Origin: Hyunsoonleella aquatilis
Lineage (GTDB): Bacteria; Bacteroidota; Bacteroidia; Flavobacteriales; Flavobacteriaceae
Direction: 5' to 3'
Length of the DNA: 64,000 nt
NCBI RefSeq assembly: GCF_014270105.1
Contig: NZ_JACNMF010000001.1
Coordinates: forward strand, 1,047,560 to 1,111,559
Shown: piece after piece, positions 1 through 7,805 of the stretch
Layout: each line of letters starts with the position of its first letter
Position numbering within the stretch: position 1 is the first letter of the stretch
Notes under the pieces: generated by a model
Told to the model about the DNA's origin: nothing
What the model saw: the letters and a program-made list of their open reading frames with translations, nothing else
Database searches by the model: none
Program-made: the position numbers and the translations under genes

Positions 1-1809
1 CAAAATCGGAGGCATATTCAAAACTCAAATCATTCTAATACCCAAATCGCTTCAACCCAAGAGATTTTAAATTCCCGATCTTGTGGAACCGACTTCGCAC
101 ACAAGACATTATTGGAAACAGATGAAGCCTATAGACAAATCTTTGCAGATAATGAACTAAAAATAAGAAACAAAATACAATCCAAAAAGGCTAGCAAAAG
201 TCTTAGTACAACTCAATATACTATTCCAGTTGTAGTCCATGTCATTCATTTGGGTGAAACTATTGGAACAGGAACCAATATCAGCGATGCTCAGATACAA
301 AGTGCCATAGATCATATGAACGTGGCTTATTCGGGTTCCGGATCTTATACTACAAATATGAATATTGATTTTGTTCTAGCTAAAAGGGACGGAGATTGTA
401 ATCCCTCAACAGGCATTGAAAGGGTAGATGGTTCAGGAACGTCAGATTACGCAACTGCTGGAATTACGGATGATTCCGGAAGTGATAATGAAGTAGCAAT
501 AAAGAACTTAAGTAAGTATCCAAATGATAAGTTTTACAATATTTGGATTGTAAGTGAAATTAATGATAATAATGCAGGTTCTGGTACGCAAGGGTATGCC
601 TATTACCCAGGAGCGTCCTCTGCTGTAGATGGTTCTGTAATTGTTTATAATGCCTTTGGTTATGATCCCACAGGAGCTTTGGGCTATAATTTGAAATCTT
701 ATACGAACGAAAACGTCACGGCCATACATGAACTTGGGCATGGACTTAACTTAAGGCATACTTTTGAAGGAGATGACGGCGATGATGATGGTACCGCCGA
801 CCAATGCCCTGTTAATACTGACCCTACTCTTGACGGAGACCTATGTGCAGATACAGATCCTCATAGAAGGGATGATGGAAATTGTGGCGATTCAGGAAAT
901 ACCTGTACAGGAGCTGGAACCGATTTAGCCGATGTTGTCACTAATTTTATGGCTTATTCAAGTGAAAGTTGTCAGGTTAAATTTTCCGATGATCAAAGGG
1001 ATAGAACTAGAGCGGCTTTGGAAACAACTCGATTGTCTTTAATAAACTATCCTGGTGGACTGGCTCCCACAGCTTTGCCATCTTCCACATTGGTTTCTAC
1101 CCCTGCTACTCAAACTATAGCGACCAACTCAGGTATTGGAGTACATAGCCTTTCAATGGGGGCAACAAGTTATTTTTCCGAGGATGCGGAAGACGAAAAC
1201 GGTTATCATGTCAATTCTTGTAGCAGATTTGAACTAAGTAGTAGCACAACCTACAATATTCAGGTATCCACTGGACCAGCAAATGATGAAGATGTTAAAG
1301 TATATATAGATTATAATAATGACGGAGATTTTGAGGATTCTGGAGAAGAAGTCTTTAGTAATACTAACGCAAGAACGCATTCGGGAAGTTTTACTGTGCC
1401 AGCCATTTCATCAAATGTACTTGCAAATACAACCTTATGGGTTCGAGTTGTAAGTGATTTTTTCCCGAATACGATTTCTGGCCCAAACTACTCTCCAGTG
1501 CATGGTCAGGTAGAAGACTTTTCAGTAATAATTAATTCTACCTTGGGAGTTGATGATAATTTATTATCTGAGGCGCTTCTACTTTTGCCCAATCCAAGTA
1601 ATGGTGAACTTACCTTGAAGTACTCAGGAGTATTAAACTTAGAACAAGTAGATATATATAATGTCGTTGGTAAAAAAGTTTGGACTAGTAATCTAAGGAA
1701 TTTCAATGGCGAAAAGGAAATTGACTTATCAAGGGTTCCGGCAGGTATTTATTTTGCCAATATAAAGGCCGAACAATCCCAAATAACCAAAAAGATAATT
1801 ATTCACTAA
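1..1809 (+). CDS. M43 (pappalysin-like) zinc metalloprotease with T9SS sorting domain, 5' end outside window
   Basis: Secreted zinc metalloprotease exported by the type IX system. The frame is open from base 1, so the start codon and signal peptide lie left of the window; the first in-frame start-like codon, TTG at 112, is not credible. The M43 zinc site HELGHGLNLRH is encoded at 727-759, and a Met-turn-like NFMAYS at 943-960. A GEVED-type domain follows (Asp/Asn-rich YIDYNNDGDFED near 1305-1340, then HGQVEDF near 1500). The last ~75 residues are a type A T9SS C-terminal domain (LLPNPSNGELTL, then GKKVW, then GIYFANI), the usual signal for surface anchoring or release. A strong hairpin terminator follows. 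The substrate cannot be told from sequence. Family assignment is firm; the missing N-terminus is simply off the edge. Confidence 0.93.
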   Translation, partial: QNRRHIQNSNHSNTQIASTQEILNSRSCGTDFAHKTLLETDEAYRQIFADNELKIRNKIQSKKASKSLSTTQYTIPVVVHVIHLGETIGTGTNISDAQIQSAIDHMNVAYSGSGSYTTNMNIDFVLAKRDGDCNPSTGIERVDGSGTSDYATAGITDDSGSDNEVAIKNLSKYPNDKFYNIWIVSEINDNNAGSGTQGYAYYPGASSAVDGSVIVYNAFGYDPTGALGYNLKSYTNENVTAIHELGHGLNLRHTFEGDDGDDDGTADQCPVNTDPTLDGDLCADTDPHRRDDGNCGDSGNTCTGAGTDLADVVTNFMAYSSESCQVKFSDDQRDRTRAALETTRLSLINYPGGLAPTALPSSTLVSTPATQTIATNSGIGVHSLSMGATSYFSEDAEDENGYHVNSCSRFELSSSTTYNIQVSTGPANDEDVKVYIDYNNDGDFEDSGEEVFSNTNARTHSGSFTVPAISSNVLANTTLWVRVVSDFFPNTISGPNYSPVHGQVEDFSVIINSTLGVDDNLLSEALLLLPNPSNGELTLKYSGVLNLEQVDIYNVVGKKVWTSNLRNFNGEKEIDLSRVPAGIYFANIKAEQSQITKKIIIH

Positions 1810-1814
1810 AAACG

Positions 1815-1848
1815 AAATGCCGCTGTTAAGCGGCATTTTTTATTTTTT
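1815..1848. terminator. Bidirectional rho-independent terminator
   Basis: A perfect 10-bp stem (1815-1824 with 1829-1838) around a GTTA loop is followed by a T-rich run. It separates the protease from the convergent YceI-like gene, whose stop codon lies inside the same hairpin region. Confidence 0.85.
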
Positions 1849-2382
1849 CTTCATATTGAATGTAAAGATGATTTCAATATCTTCTGCAATTTTATTACTC
1901 ACAATTTTTGGAATCTTTATATCGAAATCAGAAGCTAGGGCAACAAAGTTTCCCTTCAATAGTATTGTACCCTCCTTATTGAGTAGATTAATAGGAATAC
2001 CATTGAACCGTTTGGTTACGCCATGAAAAGTCAATTCACCATCAATTTTTAATTCACCAGTTTCCCTTAATTTTTTCATTGAGAAATCATAGATCTTTCC
2101 TTTGAAGGTCGCTTTAGGATATTCGTCAGATTCGGCATAATTTTCATTAAAATGCTCCTCCATTAGCGCATTTTTAAACCGAAACCCTTTTACTAAAACC
2201 AGTGCTGCAAACTCTCCGTTGTCAGTATTGAGAATAGCCGTAACGGCGGTGTTTTTTGCTTTCACCTCTTCAAAAGAGGGTACTGAGGCCTCAAATTCTA
2301 CTGTCCCGGTTTTTGTAAAATATTTTGATTGTGCAAAAACGTTGACGCTAATAAGGCCGACCAAAACTATTATATACTTCAT
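1840..2382 (-). CDS. YceI-family periplasmic lipid-binding-like protein
   Basis: A 180-residue protein with a signal peptide ending near VFAQS (residues 1-18) and the YceI/lipocalin-like beta-barrel pattern: an early FEASV strand, a central YPKATFKGKI and a late GELTFHGVTKRF. YceI proteins bind isoprenoid or other amphiphilic molecules in the periplasm and are often found beside cytochromes. It is the last gene of a reverse-strand set that also encodes a haem lipoprotein and a DUF5777 barrel, so a role in envelope redox or lipid-quinone handling is possible but is inference. It lies four bases after the cytochrome stop. Confidence 0.88.
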   Translation of the reverse strand: MKYIIVLVGLISVNVFAQSKYFTKTGTVEFEASVPSFEEVKAKNTAVTAILNTDNGEFAALVLVKGFRFKNALMEEHFNENYAESDEYPKATFKGKIYDFSMKKLRETGELKIDGELTFHGVTKRFNGIPINLLNKEGTILLKGNFVALASDFDIKIPKIVSNKIAEDIEIIFTFNMKKK

Positions 2383-2386
2383 TTTT

Positions 2387-2752
2387 TTAATTTTCTAGTA
2401 AACCGTCATCCTTCCATTGCTGGATTAAGGCTCTCAAATTTTGTGCCATCAGGCCACTGGGTGGCATTGGACTACTAGAGTTATTTGTTCTGCTTATAAT
2501 GCGATCTACTCTGTCTCTTACCTGTGTAAATGTGGTTAATGAAAATGGAGCGCCTTGGGTAGGGGTGCTTCCATGGCATCTCACACAATTAGCATCAATA
2601 ATACTTTTTATATCATCATCGTACGTAACCTTTGCCATCGGATCTGGATCGGGGTCTGGGTCTGGGCCGTTTAAGTCGTCCCCACCATTGCTGGAACAAT
2701 TGAATAATAAGGCCATAATTGCCACAATTAGAAACAAATTTTTAAATTTCAT
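2387..2752 (-). CDS. Small c-type cytochrome-like lipoprotein
   Basis: A 121-residue lipoprotein: lipobox FNCS after a hydrophobic leader (residues 1-19), a low-complexity (DP)n linker at about 30-38, then a compact domain with one haem c attachment motif CVRCH near residue 56 and a PMPPSG segment near 95 that could give the axial methionine. This pattern matches the haem domains seen in Bacteroidota planctomycete-type cytochrome C proteins. It is probably an outer- or inner-membrane-tethered electron carrier. It sits between YceI and DUF5777 genes in the same direction. Electron donor and acceptor are not visible. Confidence 0.85.
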   Translation of the reverse strand: MKFKNLFLIVAIMALLFNCSSNGGDDLNGPDPDPDPDPMAKVTYDDDIKSIIDANCVRCHGSTPTQGAPFSLTTFTQVRDRVDRIISRTNNSSSPMPPSGLMAQNLRALIQQWKDDGLLEN

Positions 2753-2787
2753 AGCTGTATTTATTTAAGATTAATGTTATGGTGCTT

Positions 2788-3639
2788 CTAGAATCTTCTA
2801 CTCAAGTTAAAGCCAAAGTAGATATCGCCATCTCCCCAATCACCAGTTGCTTGTCCTAAAAAACCATTGGTATTCATGGGCTGGGCATTAGAAAAATGCA
2901 TTTGAAATACATGCCCTCCAGTCTCTAAATCGAAACCTACGGATAATGGGTTTTTAAATGGCGAATTTTCTGCCCTGTTTAGGTGTAATCCGTAATCCGC
3001 GTTGATGGACCACCTTTTTCCTAATTTATAGCGACCACCTAACCCCAATGCCACTTGGGAATTAGCTTGGGGGTCGAAAACCACATAATTATCATGAAAA
3101 AATGTAGGAGCGAATTGTAAAGTTAAATCAGAATTCACCTTTCTGGACACCAACACCTGGGTAGTGTATCCCAATCTGTGCTTAAACTCAATTAGGGGAA
3201 AAACATCCTTGTCCATTCCCGTATTGATTAATAGCGCGTTGAACCCTACAATTGTAAATGGGAAGCCGCTTTCTTTTTGGTGGGCAAGGCGATATTTAAT
3301 GGTGACATCATAAATTTTCATAAATGAACTCCTAGAAACCCCAATATTAATGTTATCCGTTACCCCGTAAACAAAATTCAGACGTGTTACGGCATTGTCA
3401 AGTCCAAAAAATGTATCAAAACCGTTTTTAAGGCTACTAAATCTGTGGTAAACAATAAATGTTAGTTCCTTTTTCGCAACTAATTTGGTGGATTCAAAGT
3501 TTACAATTTTTAATCCTTTAAATGCAGCACTTACAAATTGTTCTCCAACCGAATCGTTATCAATTTCATCAAGCAAATCCTGTTGAGGAAATATTAGAAT
3601 TGGAGCCACCAGTAATGCAAAAAGAAAAAAGTATTTCAT
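2788..3639 (-). CDS. DUF5777-family outer-membrane beta-barrel protein
   Basis: A 283-residue protein with a signal peptide (residues 1-19) and alternating amphipathic strands ending in an aromatic residue (FNLSRRF), the usual ending of an outer-membrane barrel. The LTFIVYHRFSSL segment and the pattern of ~12 strands match the flavobacterial DUF5777 family, as I recall it. Genes of this family commonly accompany a YceI protein and a haem lipoprotein, as here. Function is unknown. A pore or scaffold role for the neighbouring redox lipoprotein is an inference from the gene order only. Confidence 0.8.
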   Translation of the reverse strand: MKYFFLFALLVAPILIFPQQDLLDEIDNDSVGEQFVSAAFKGLKIVNFESTKLVAKKELTFIVYHRFSSLKNGFDTFFGLDNAVTRLNFVYGVTDNINIGVSRSSFMKIYDVTIKYRLAHQKESGFPFTIVGFNALLINTGMDKDVFPLIEFKHRLGYTTQVLVSRKVNSDLTLQFAPTFFHDNYVVFDPQANSQVALGLGGRYKLGKRWSINADYGLHLNRAENSPFKNPLSVGFDLETGGHVFQMHFSNAQPMNTNGFLGQATGDWGDGDIYFGFNLSRRF

Positions 3640-3645
3640 CCTGAA

Positions 3646-4491
3646 TTATAACTTTATAAAACGTTGAGATTGCGATTGTCCTTCAATGGTTGCACGTAAA
3701 ATGTAGGCACCGCCATTCAATTGAGAAACGTCAATTGTAGAATTTAAATTACTGATCGATTGGGCTAACACTTTTTTGCCTAAAATGTCAAAAACTTCAA
3801 TTTCGGCATTATTTCGATTTGAAGACAATTCAAGACGCAATTCAGAATGTGCTGGGTTAGGATATATTTTGAAACTGTTTGAGGTAAAATCGTCCGTACT
3901 CAAAGTTGTTACTGCCGTGATGTTATCAATTTCCAATCTGGCATTAATAGAAGCACCGCGCCAATTAGGGGAGGTATTGCTTAAGATTCTTAATTCCGTA
4001 ACATTAGCAAGTGTAGCTGTAATATCAGTTCCACCGGCCAATGCCATGTCACTCACTGTAATGGGAAGGACTATGCTGGACCAAGAACTGCTAGGAGCTA
4101 CATCTACCGAATTTGCAGAAGAAATTCGTCCGCCGGATCCCTCCATTGCAACACGTAAGTTTAAGGTGTTAGTAGAGACTCTTACATCGCATGTAATTGC
4201 TACTATTCCTGCAGTGGTATAGTTTCCGCCCCAGTCTATATTTGGATTAAACATAACCATTTTGCTGCCACCTCCACCGCCCCCGCTGGAATCATTTTGT
4301 AAGTATCTGTCGCCCGCTCCTGCAGGTCCGCCAGTAGCTATGTTGATAGGCGGGTTAGTGGTTGGCCCACCCTCAGACCAGGATTGTACTGTTCCGTCTT
4401 GAAAATCATTCACTTGTCCCCCCATAATTTGGGAAGACACAGAATAGGAAAATAATAATGCCAAAACGGCTGAAAATAAAGTTGTCTTCAT
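3646..4491 (-). CDS. Secreted protein with type A T9SS sorting domain
   Basis: A 281-residue protein with a signal peptide (residues 1-20, ending SVSSQ), a ~180-residue beta-rich jelly-roll-like region with a glycine tract (GGGGGG near 70-75), and a C-terminal T9SS type A domain from about 205 (FKIYPNPAHSELRLEL, then VFDILGKKVL, then GGAYILR). The central region resembles carbohydrate-binding-type sandwich folds but I cannot name a family. It lies seven bases upstream of the DUF5777 gene, so it is probably in the same operon. The most likely role is a surface-attached binding protein. Confidence 0.82.
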   Translation of the reverse strand: MKTTLFSAVLALLFSYSVSSQIMGGQVNDFQDGTVQSWSEGGPTTNPPINIATGGPAGAGDRYLQNDSSGGGGGGSKMVMFNPNIDWGGNYTTAGIVAITCDVRVSTNTLNLRVAMEGSGGRISSANSVDVAPSSSWSSIVLPITVSDMALAGGTDITATLANVTELRILSNTSPNWRGASINARLEIDNITAVTTLSTDDFTSNSFKIYPNPAHSELRLELSSNRNNAEIEVFDILGKKVLAQSISNLNSTIDVSQLNGGAYILRATIEGQSQSQRFIKL

Positions 4492-4501
4492 AATTCGATT
4501 T

Positions 4502-4885
4502 TTAGTGATTAATAATTGTTGATTGATCTAATTTTATTTCTTCAAGGAGGTCATCATATCCGATGAATCTACCTTTAATGATTATATCCTGGCCAGTTTT
4601 TATAGAATTTGGAACAGGGTTTTGAAACTGACAAAAAATAGAGCTGTTTAAAACCAAATTGTGCTCACCGATTTCGGTTATATTACCTGATAGTTCTATG
4701 GTTTTGTTAAGGTATTTCTGCTCTGATGCCTTTACATTGGATGAAAATTCATCTATGAGTGTTTTGGAGGTCAAAACGTATTCTGGTTTTTCGGTTTCGA
4801 TGTCCCGATGGTCCTGATAGATGTAATTATAGCCCATAATCCCGCCAATAAGGATAACGAGTAGAATGAACCCCCACTTCTTCAT
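4502..4885 (-). CDS. Membrane-anchored OB-fold (tRNA_anti-like) protein
   Basis: A 127-residue protein with one N-terminal membrane segment (residues 5-23) and a single OB-fold-like domain (YLNKTIELSGNITEI, then ILNSS-type strands, then DIIIKGRFIGYDD). This is the pattern of the Bacteroidota tRNA_anti-like family, which despite its name is not shown to bind tRNA. It starts the reverse-strand set that runs down to 1840, separated from the T9SS gene by ten bases. A role in envelope maintenance is possible; no catalytic residues can be seen. Confidence 0.75.
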   Translation of the reverse strand: MKKWGFILLVILIGGIMGYNYIYQDHRDIETEKPEYVLTSKTLIDEFSSNVKASEQKYLNKTIELSGNITEIGEHNLVLNSSIFCQFQNPVPNSIKTGQDIIIKGRFIGYDDLLEEIKLDQSTIINH

Positions 4886-5020
4886 GTGCTGTTTGGTTTT
4901 GTTTTTTAAACTCTGCTCCGGTGTTTAGGCCGAAGCAGAGTTGCTAGTTCCAAGTAGATTTCTTGGAGAAATTGACATTTTCTTTTTCATAGAACTGTAT
5001 TCAATTACTAGCTAATGTTT

Positions 5021-6094
5021 TTAATTACAAATATTGTCGTAGCGCAGTCGGTCAACCCCGTCAACGCGCAAATCAATCCTTTTTTTGGAATATTCAGAGA
5101 TTTCGTGCAACCTCCAATCGTTATTGCAAAGCGGCAAGTCCGGGAGGTCTATGGTAACTGTAATATCGTTTTTACTACCTGAGGCCACCCAATCTCCAAA
5201 AACAGTGGTCCCGGACCAATACACCCTTAATCTACCGTTTTTGTAAAAACTAAACTTATAGCCTTCATAAACATCATCATGGTTATTGTTATCCCGAGTC
5301 AATTTATCAACGGTCCATTCGGAACAACTGGTCAAAATAGAGGTCAATTCATCGATGTTGCAGTCGTTACAATCGTCGTCGTTGTGATCGAAATCATCGT
5401 CTTCATCACAACTGTCTTTGTAGGTGTTGATGGTAGATTGAAGCTGACTTAGGTTGTTTATTGGCAGTACTGTACCATCAAATATGGTAACTGTAATGGG
5501 GAAAGCAATAGCAACAATATCATCCACTCTCATATTCCGCAAGAAAGCGTTCAGAGCACTGTCGGAGTTCAATGCTTTTTTATCAATAAGTTCCAGTCTT
5601 TGGTTAAATATTGAGGCAGAAATAGGGTACTGGAAATCAATGCATTCAATATCATCGTCATACTCGTTTTCTCCATTGCATGAATTGGAAAAGTTCAGCA
5701 TTTCCGCATCATTTTCAACCGTAACTTCACTGTAATCCTCCATGGCAATTGTAACGGGATAGGTCATATTTAAAATATCCGTGTCGTCATCCTCATCGTC
5801 AAAAATGTATTCTACTATTTTATAATCACTTTCAGAATTCACCATTACGGTTTCACCATTGGCGGTCACTTCAACAGGCAATTTCAATTTGAAGCAGTTT
5901 GATTTGTCCAAAATATTATCCTCTGAACCATCATTGCTCGAAGTATTTTGCATAAGGTTAAATATGGCTGAATTCACCGTAACAACATCTTCTTCGGGAG
6001 TCCGAACAGTTTCCAGCTCTTCTTTTCTACAAGAATGTAAAACTACCATGAGTAATGAAACAATTAATAAGTACCTGGCAAAAATGCGCATCAT
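5021..6094 (-). CDS. Acidic lipoprotein with four internal repeats and a C-terminal lipocalin-like domain
   Basis: A 357-residue lipoprotein (lipobox LHSC at about 19-22). Residues 65-235 hold four degenerate ~40-residue units of the form hydrophobic-x-[FY]P[VI][TS] followed by xhxx[DN], a second strand and a helix, ending near Cys: KLPVEVTANGE, TYPVTIAMED, QYPISASIFNQ, AFPITVTIFDG. They are separated by acidic runs (DDEDDDTD; DEDDDFDHNDDD). A C-terminal ~100-residue domain begins CSEWTVDKL and looks lipocalin-like. The acidic runs suggest metal (calcium or iron) binding. It is divergent from a sigma/FecR/TonB-receptor set and carries an ECF-like promoter, so I infer it is part of that system. 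No named family recognised. Confidence 0.75.
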   Translation of the reverse strand: MMRIFARYLLIVSLLMVVLHSCRKEELETVRTPEEDVVTVNSAIFNLMQNTSSNDGSEDNILDKSNCFKLKLPVEVTANGETVMVNSESDYKIVEYIFDDEDDDTDILNMTYPVTIAMEDYSEVTVENDAEMLNFSNSCNGENEYDDDIECIDFQYPISASIFNQRLELIDKKALNSDSALNAFLRNMRVDDIVAIAFPITVTIFDGTVLPINNLSQLQSTINTYKDSCDEDDDFDHNDDDCNDCNIDELTSILTSCSEWTVDKLTRDNNNHDDVYEGYKFSFYKNGRLRVYWSGTTVFGDWVASGSKNDITVTIDLPDLPLCNNDWRLHEISEYSKKRIDLRVDGVDRLRYDNICN

Positions 6095-6120
6095 TCCAAT
6101 TGAAAAAATTAGAGTTCTTT

Positions 6121-6152
6121 CCTATTAGACAACTCAACTTTAAAAACTCCTG
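6121..6152 (-). promoter_or_regulatory. Candidate ECF-sigma promoter for the acidic lipoprotein
   Basis: On the reverse strand a GGAGTTTTTA block (6141-6150) lies 10 bases before GTCTAATAGG (6121-6130), 27 bases from the start codon. GTCTAAT-type -10 elements after a GGA/GTTTT -35 region resemble flavobacterial FecI-type promoters. The match is by eye only. If right, the adjacent sigma factor probably drives this gene. Confidence 0.4.
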
Positions 6153-6324
6153 AGATTTTTTTGATTTTTTTTTCAATTCAATTTCCTTTTGAATCCGTAG
6201 TGAATATTTATATTTACTCTGTAATCAAGATTTCAATGCTACGACACTTGTGTTTAAAATTTTGGAATCCATGCCCTTGAATGCTTAGCAACCTTGTCTA
6301 GGCAGTTGATTTTAAAAGCCGATT

Positions 6325-6849
6325 TTGCCAAAAGAGATTAAAAATAAAATATGTGAGGACAAGGTGTTTGAAAGCATCTACAAAAAGTATTCACAGGATT
6401 TACATGATTTTTTATATTATAAATTCGGTGCACAGATTAACCCAGACGATAAGATGCAGGAGGCGTTTATGAAGCTTTGGGACAATTGTAAGAAGGTGTC
6501 CTTTGGGAAGGCAAAATCGTTTCTTTTTACTGCGGCCAAAAACATGGCATTGAATGATATCAAACATCAAAAAGTTGTTTTGAAATATAGAATTGAGGCG
6601 CCCAACAAACAGAATATCGAATCGCCAGAGTTTATTTTAGAAAAAGAACAATTTTTTGAACGGTATCAAAATGTGCTGTCCAAATTAACCGAAGAGCAAC
6701 GCGTTGCTTTCCTGTTAAGTAAGGCTGAAGGTAAGAAACACAAAGAAATAGCTGAAATTTTGGGAGTTACCCAAAAAACCGTGGAATATAGAATTTATAG
6801 TGCTTTTAGTAGTTTAAAAAAAGAGTTGGAAGGTTTTTACATAAAATAA
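6325..6849 (+). CDS. ECF RNA polymerase sigma factor (FecI type)
   Basis: A 174-residue sigma-70-like factor. Region 2 spans about 14-75 (VFESIYKKYSQDLHDFLYYKFG, then AKSFLFTAAKNMALNDIK) and region 4 about 110-168 (LTEEQRVAFLLSKAEGKKHKEIAEILGVTQKTVEYRIYSA). It is the activating partner of the downstream FecR-type anti-sigma factor and TonB receptor. The start is uncertain: no ATG fits, and TTG at 6325 is the best candidate because a stop at 6313 limits extension; GTG at 6364 would cut region 2. Weak start and no clear ribosome site suggest low expression. Confidence 0.9.
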   Translation: MPKEIKNKICEDKVFESIYKKYSQDLHDFLYYKFGAQINPDDKMQEAFMKLWDNCKKVSFGKAKSFLFTAAKNMALNDIKHQKVVLKYRIEAPNKQNIESPEFILEKEQFFERYQNVLSKLTEEQRVAFLLSKAEGKKHKEIAEILGVTQKTVEYRIYSAFSSLKKELEGFYIK

Positions 6850-6884
6850 TCAGGAGATTTAAAGTTTTAGTTGTTATATAGAAA

Positions 6885-7805
6885 ATGGAGCAACAGATGA
6901 ATGCTGAAGAATTAGAGAAGAAATGGTTGAACAATACGCTTTCAGAAGATGAAAAGCGACAATTCAATGATTTGGAAGACGCCGAATATAAACAATTTAT
7001 TGTGGATGCGTCGACTCGTTTTAAATCTTCAAATTTTTCAAGACCAACAGGTTTTGAACGTTTTAATAAAGCTTATAAAACAAGAGGTAAAAGTCCAGAA
7101 AACGCAATCAGTTGGAAATCTGTGCTTAGAGTTGCGGCAATGGTCATCTTATCCCTTGGAATCTATTATAGTATTGTCTTCAATCCAGCCACAACTATTG
7201 AAACTGACATTGGTGAGAAAAGAACTGTTAGTTTGCCGGATAACTCTATTGTAACCTTAAATGCCGTTTCAGAAATAGAATTTAAAGCTGATGATTGGGA
7301 AGAAAAAAGAACACTACAACTTGATGGTGAAGCCTACTTCAAGGTGAATAAAGGATCTACTTTTCAAGTCACCACTGATGAAGGTACGGTAAAGGTTTTG
7401 GGAACTGAATTTAGCGTTAAAGCGCGACCGGGTTTCTTTCAAGTAGCCTGTTTTGAAGGAAAAGTAGAGGTAGTTCACAATTATAAAAACCATGTATTGA
7501 TTGGGGGGCAAACATTTAAATTGTCTAAAAATAAATATGAAGAAGGGCATACCAGTCAAAAGATTCCTGCATGGACAAAAAATATGAGTATCTTTGATGC
7601 TACTCCGATTCATGAGGTTTTGGCAGAATTAAAACGACAGTATCAGGTGGAGATTACTCATGATATTGATGCCACCAGACTCTTTTCAGGAGCTTTTGTT
7701 CACGACAATCTGGAAAATGCCCTGATTTCCATTGTGGAACCCATGAATTTGACCTATGAATTTAAAGCTTCAAATCTCATAGAAATTCATGAAAAAAAGG
7801 ATTAG
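6885..7805 (+). CDS. FecR-family anti-sigma factor
   Basis: A 306-residue inner-membrane regulator. A cytoplasmic N-terminal sigma-binding helical domain (residues 1-75, EELEKKWLNNTLSEDE) is followed by one membrane helix (about 83-101), the FecR beta domain (EKRTVSLPDNSIVTLNAVS, then GEAYFKV, then FEGKVEV) and a C-terminal DUF4974-type STN-like domain (VLAELKRQYQVEITHD, then FSGAF). It receives the signal from the TonB receptor and releases the sigma factor encoded 35 bases upstream. Its last 17 bases overlap the receptor gene, which implies translational coupling. Confidence 0.93.
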   Translation: MEQQMNAEELEKKWLNNTLSEDEKRQFNDLEDAEYKQFIVDASTRFKSSNFSRPTGFERFNKAYKTRGKSPENAISWKSVLRVAAMVILSLGIYYSIVFNPATTIETDIGEKRTVSLPDNSIVTLNAVSEIEFKADDWEEKRTLQLDGEAYFKVNKGSTFQVTTDEGTVKVLGTEFSVKARPGFFQVACFEGKVEVVHNYKNHVLIGGQTFKLSKNKYEEGHTSQKIPAWTKNMSIFDATPIHEVLAELKRQYQVEITHDIDATRLFSGAFVHDNLENALISIVEPMNLTYEFKASNLIEIHEKKD

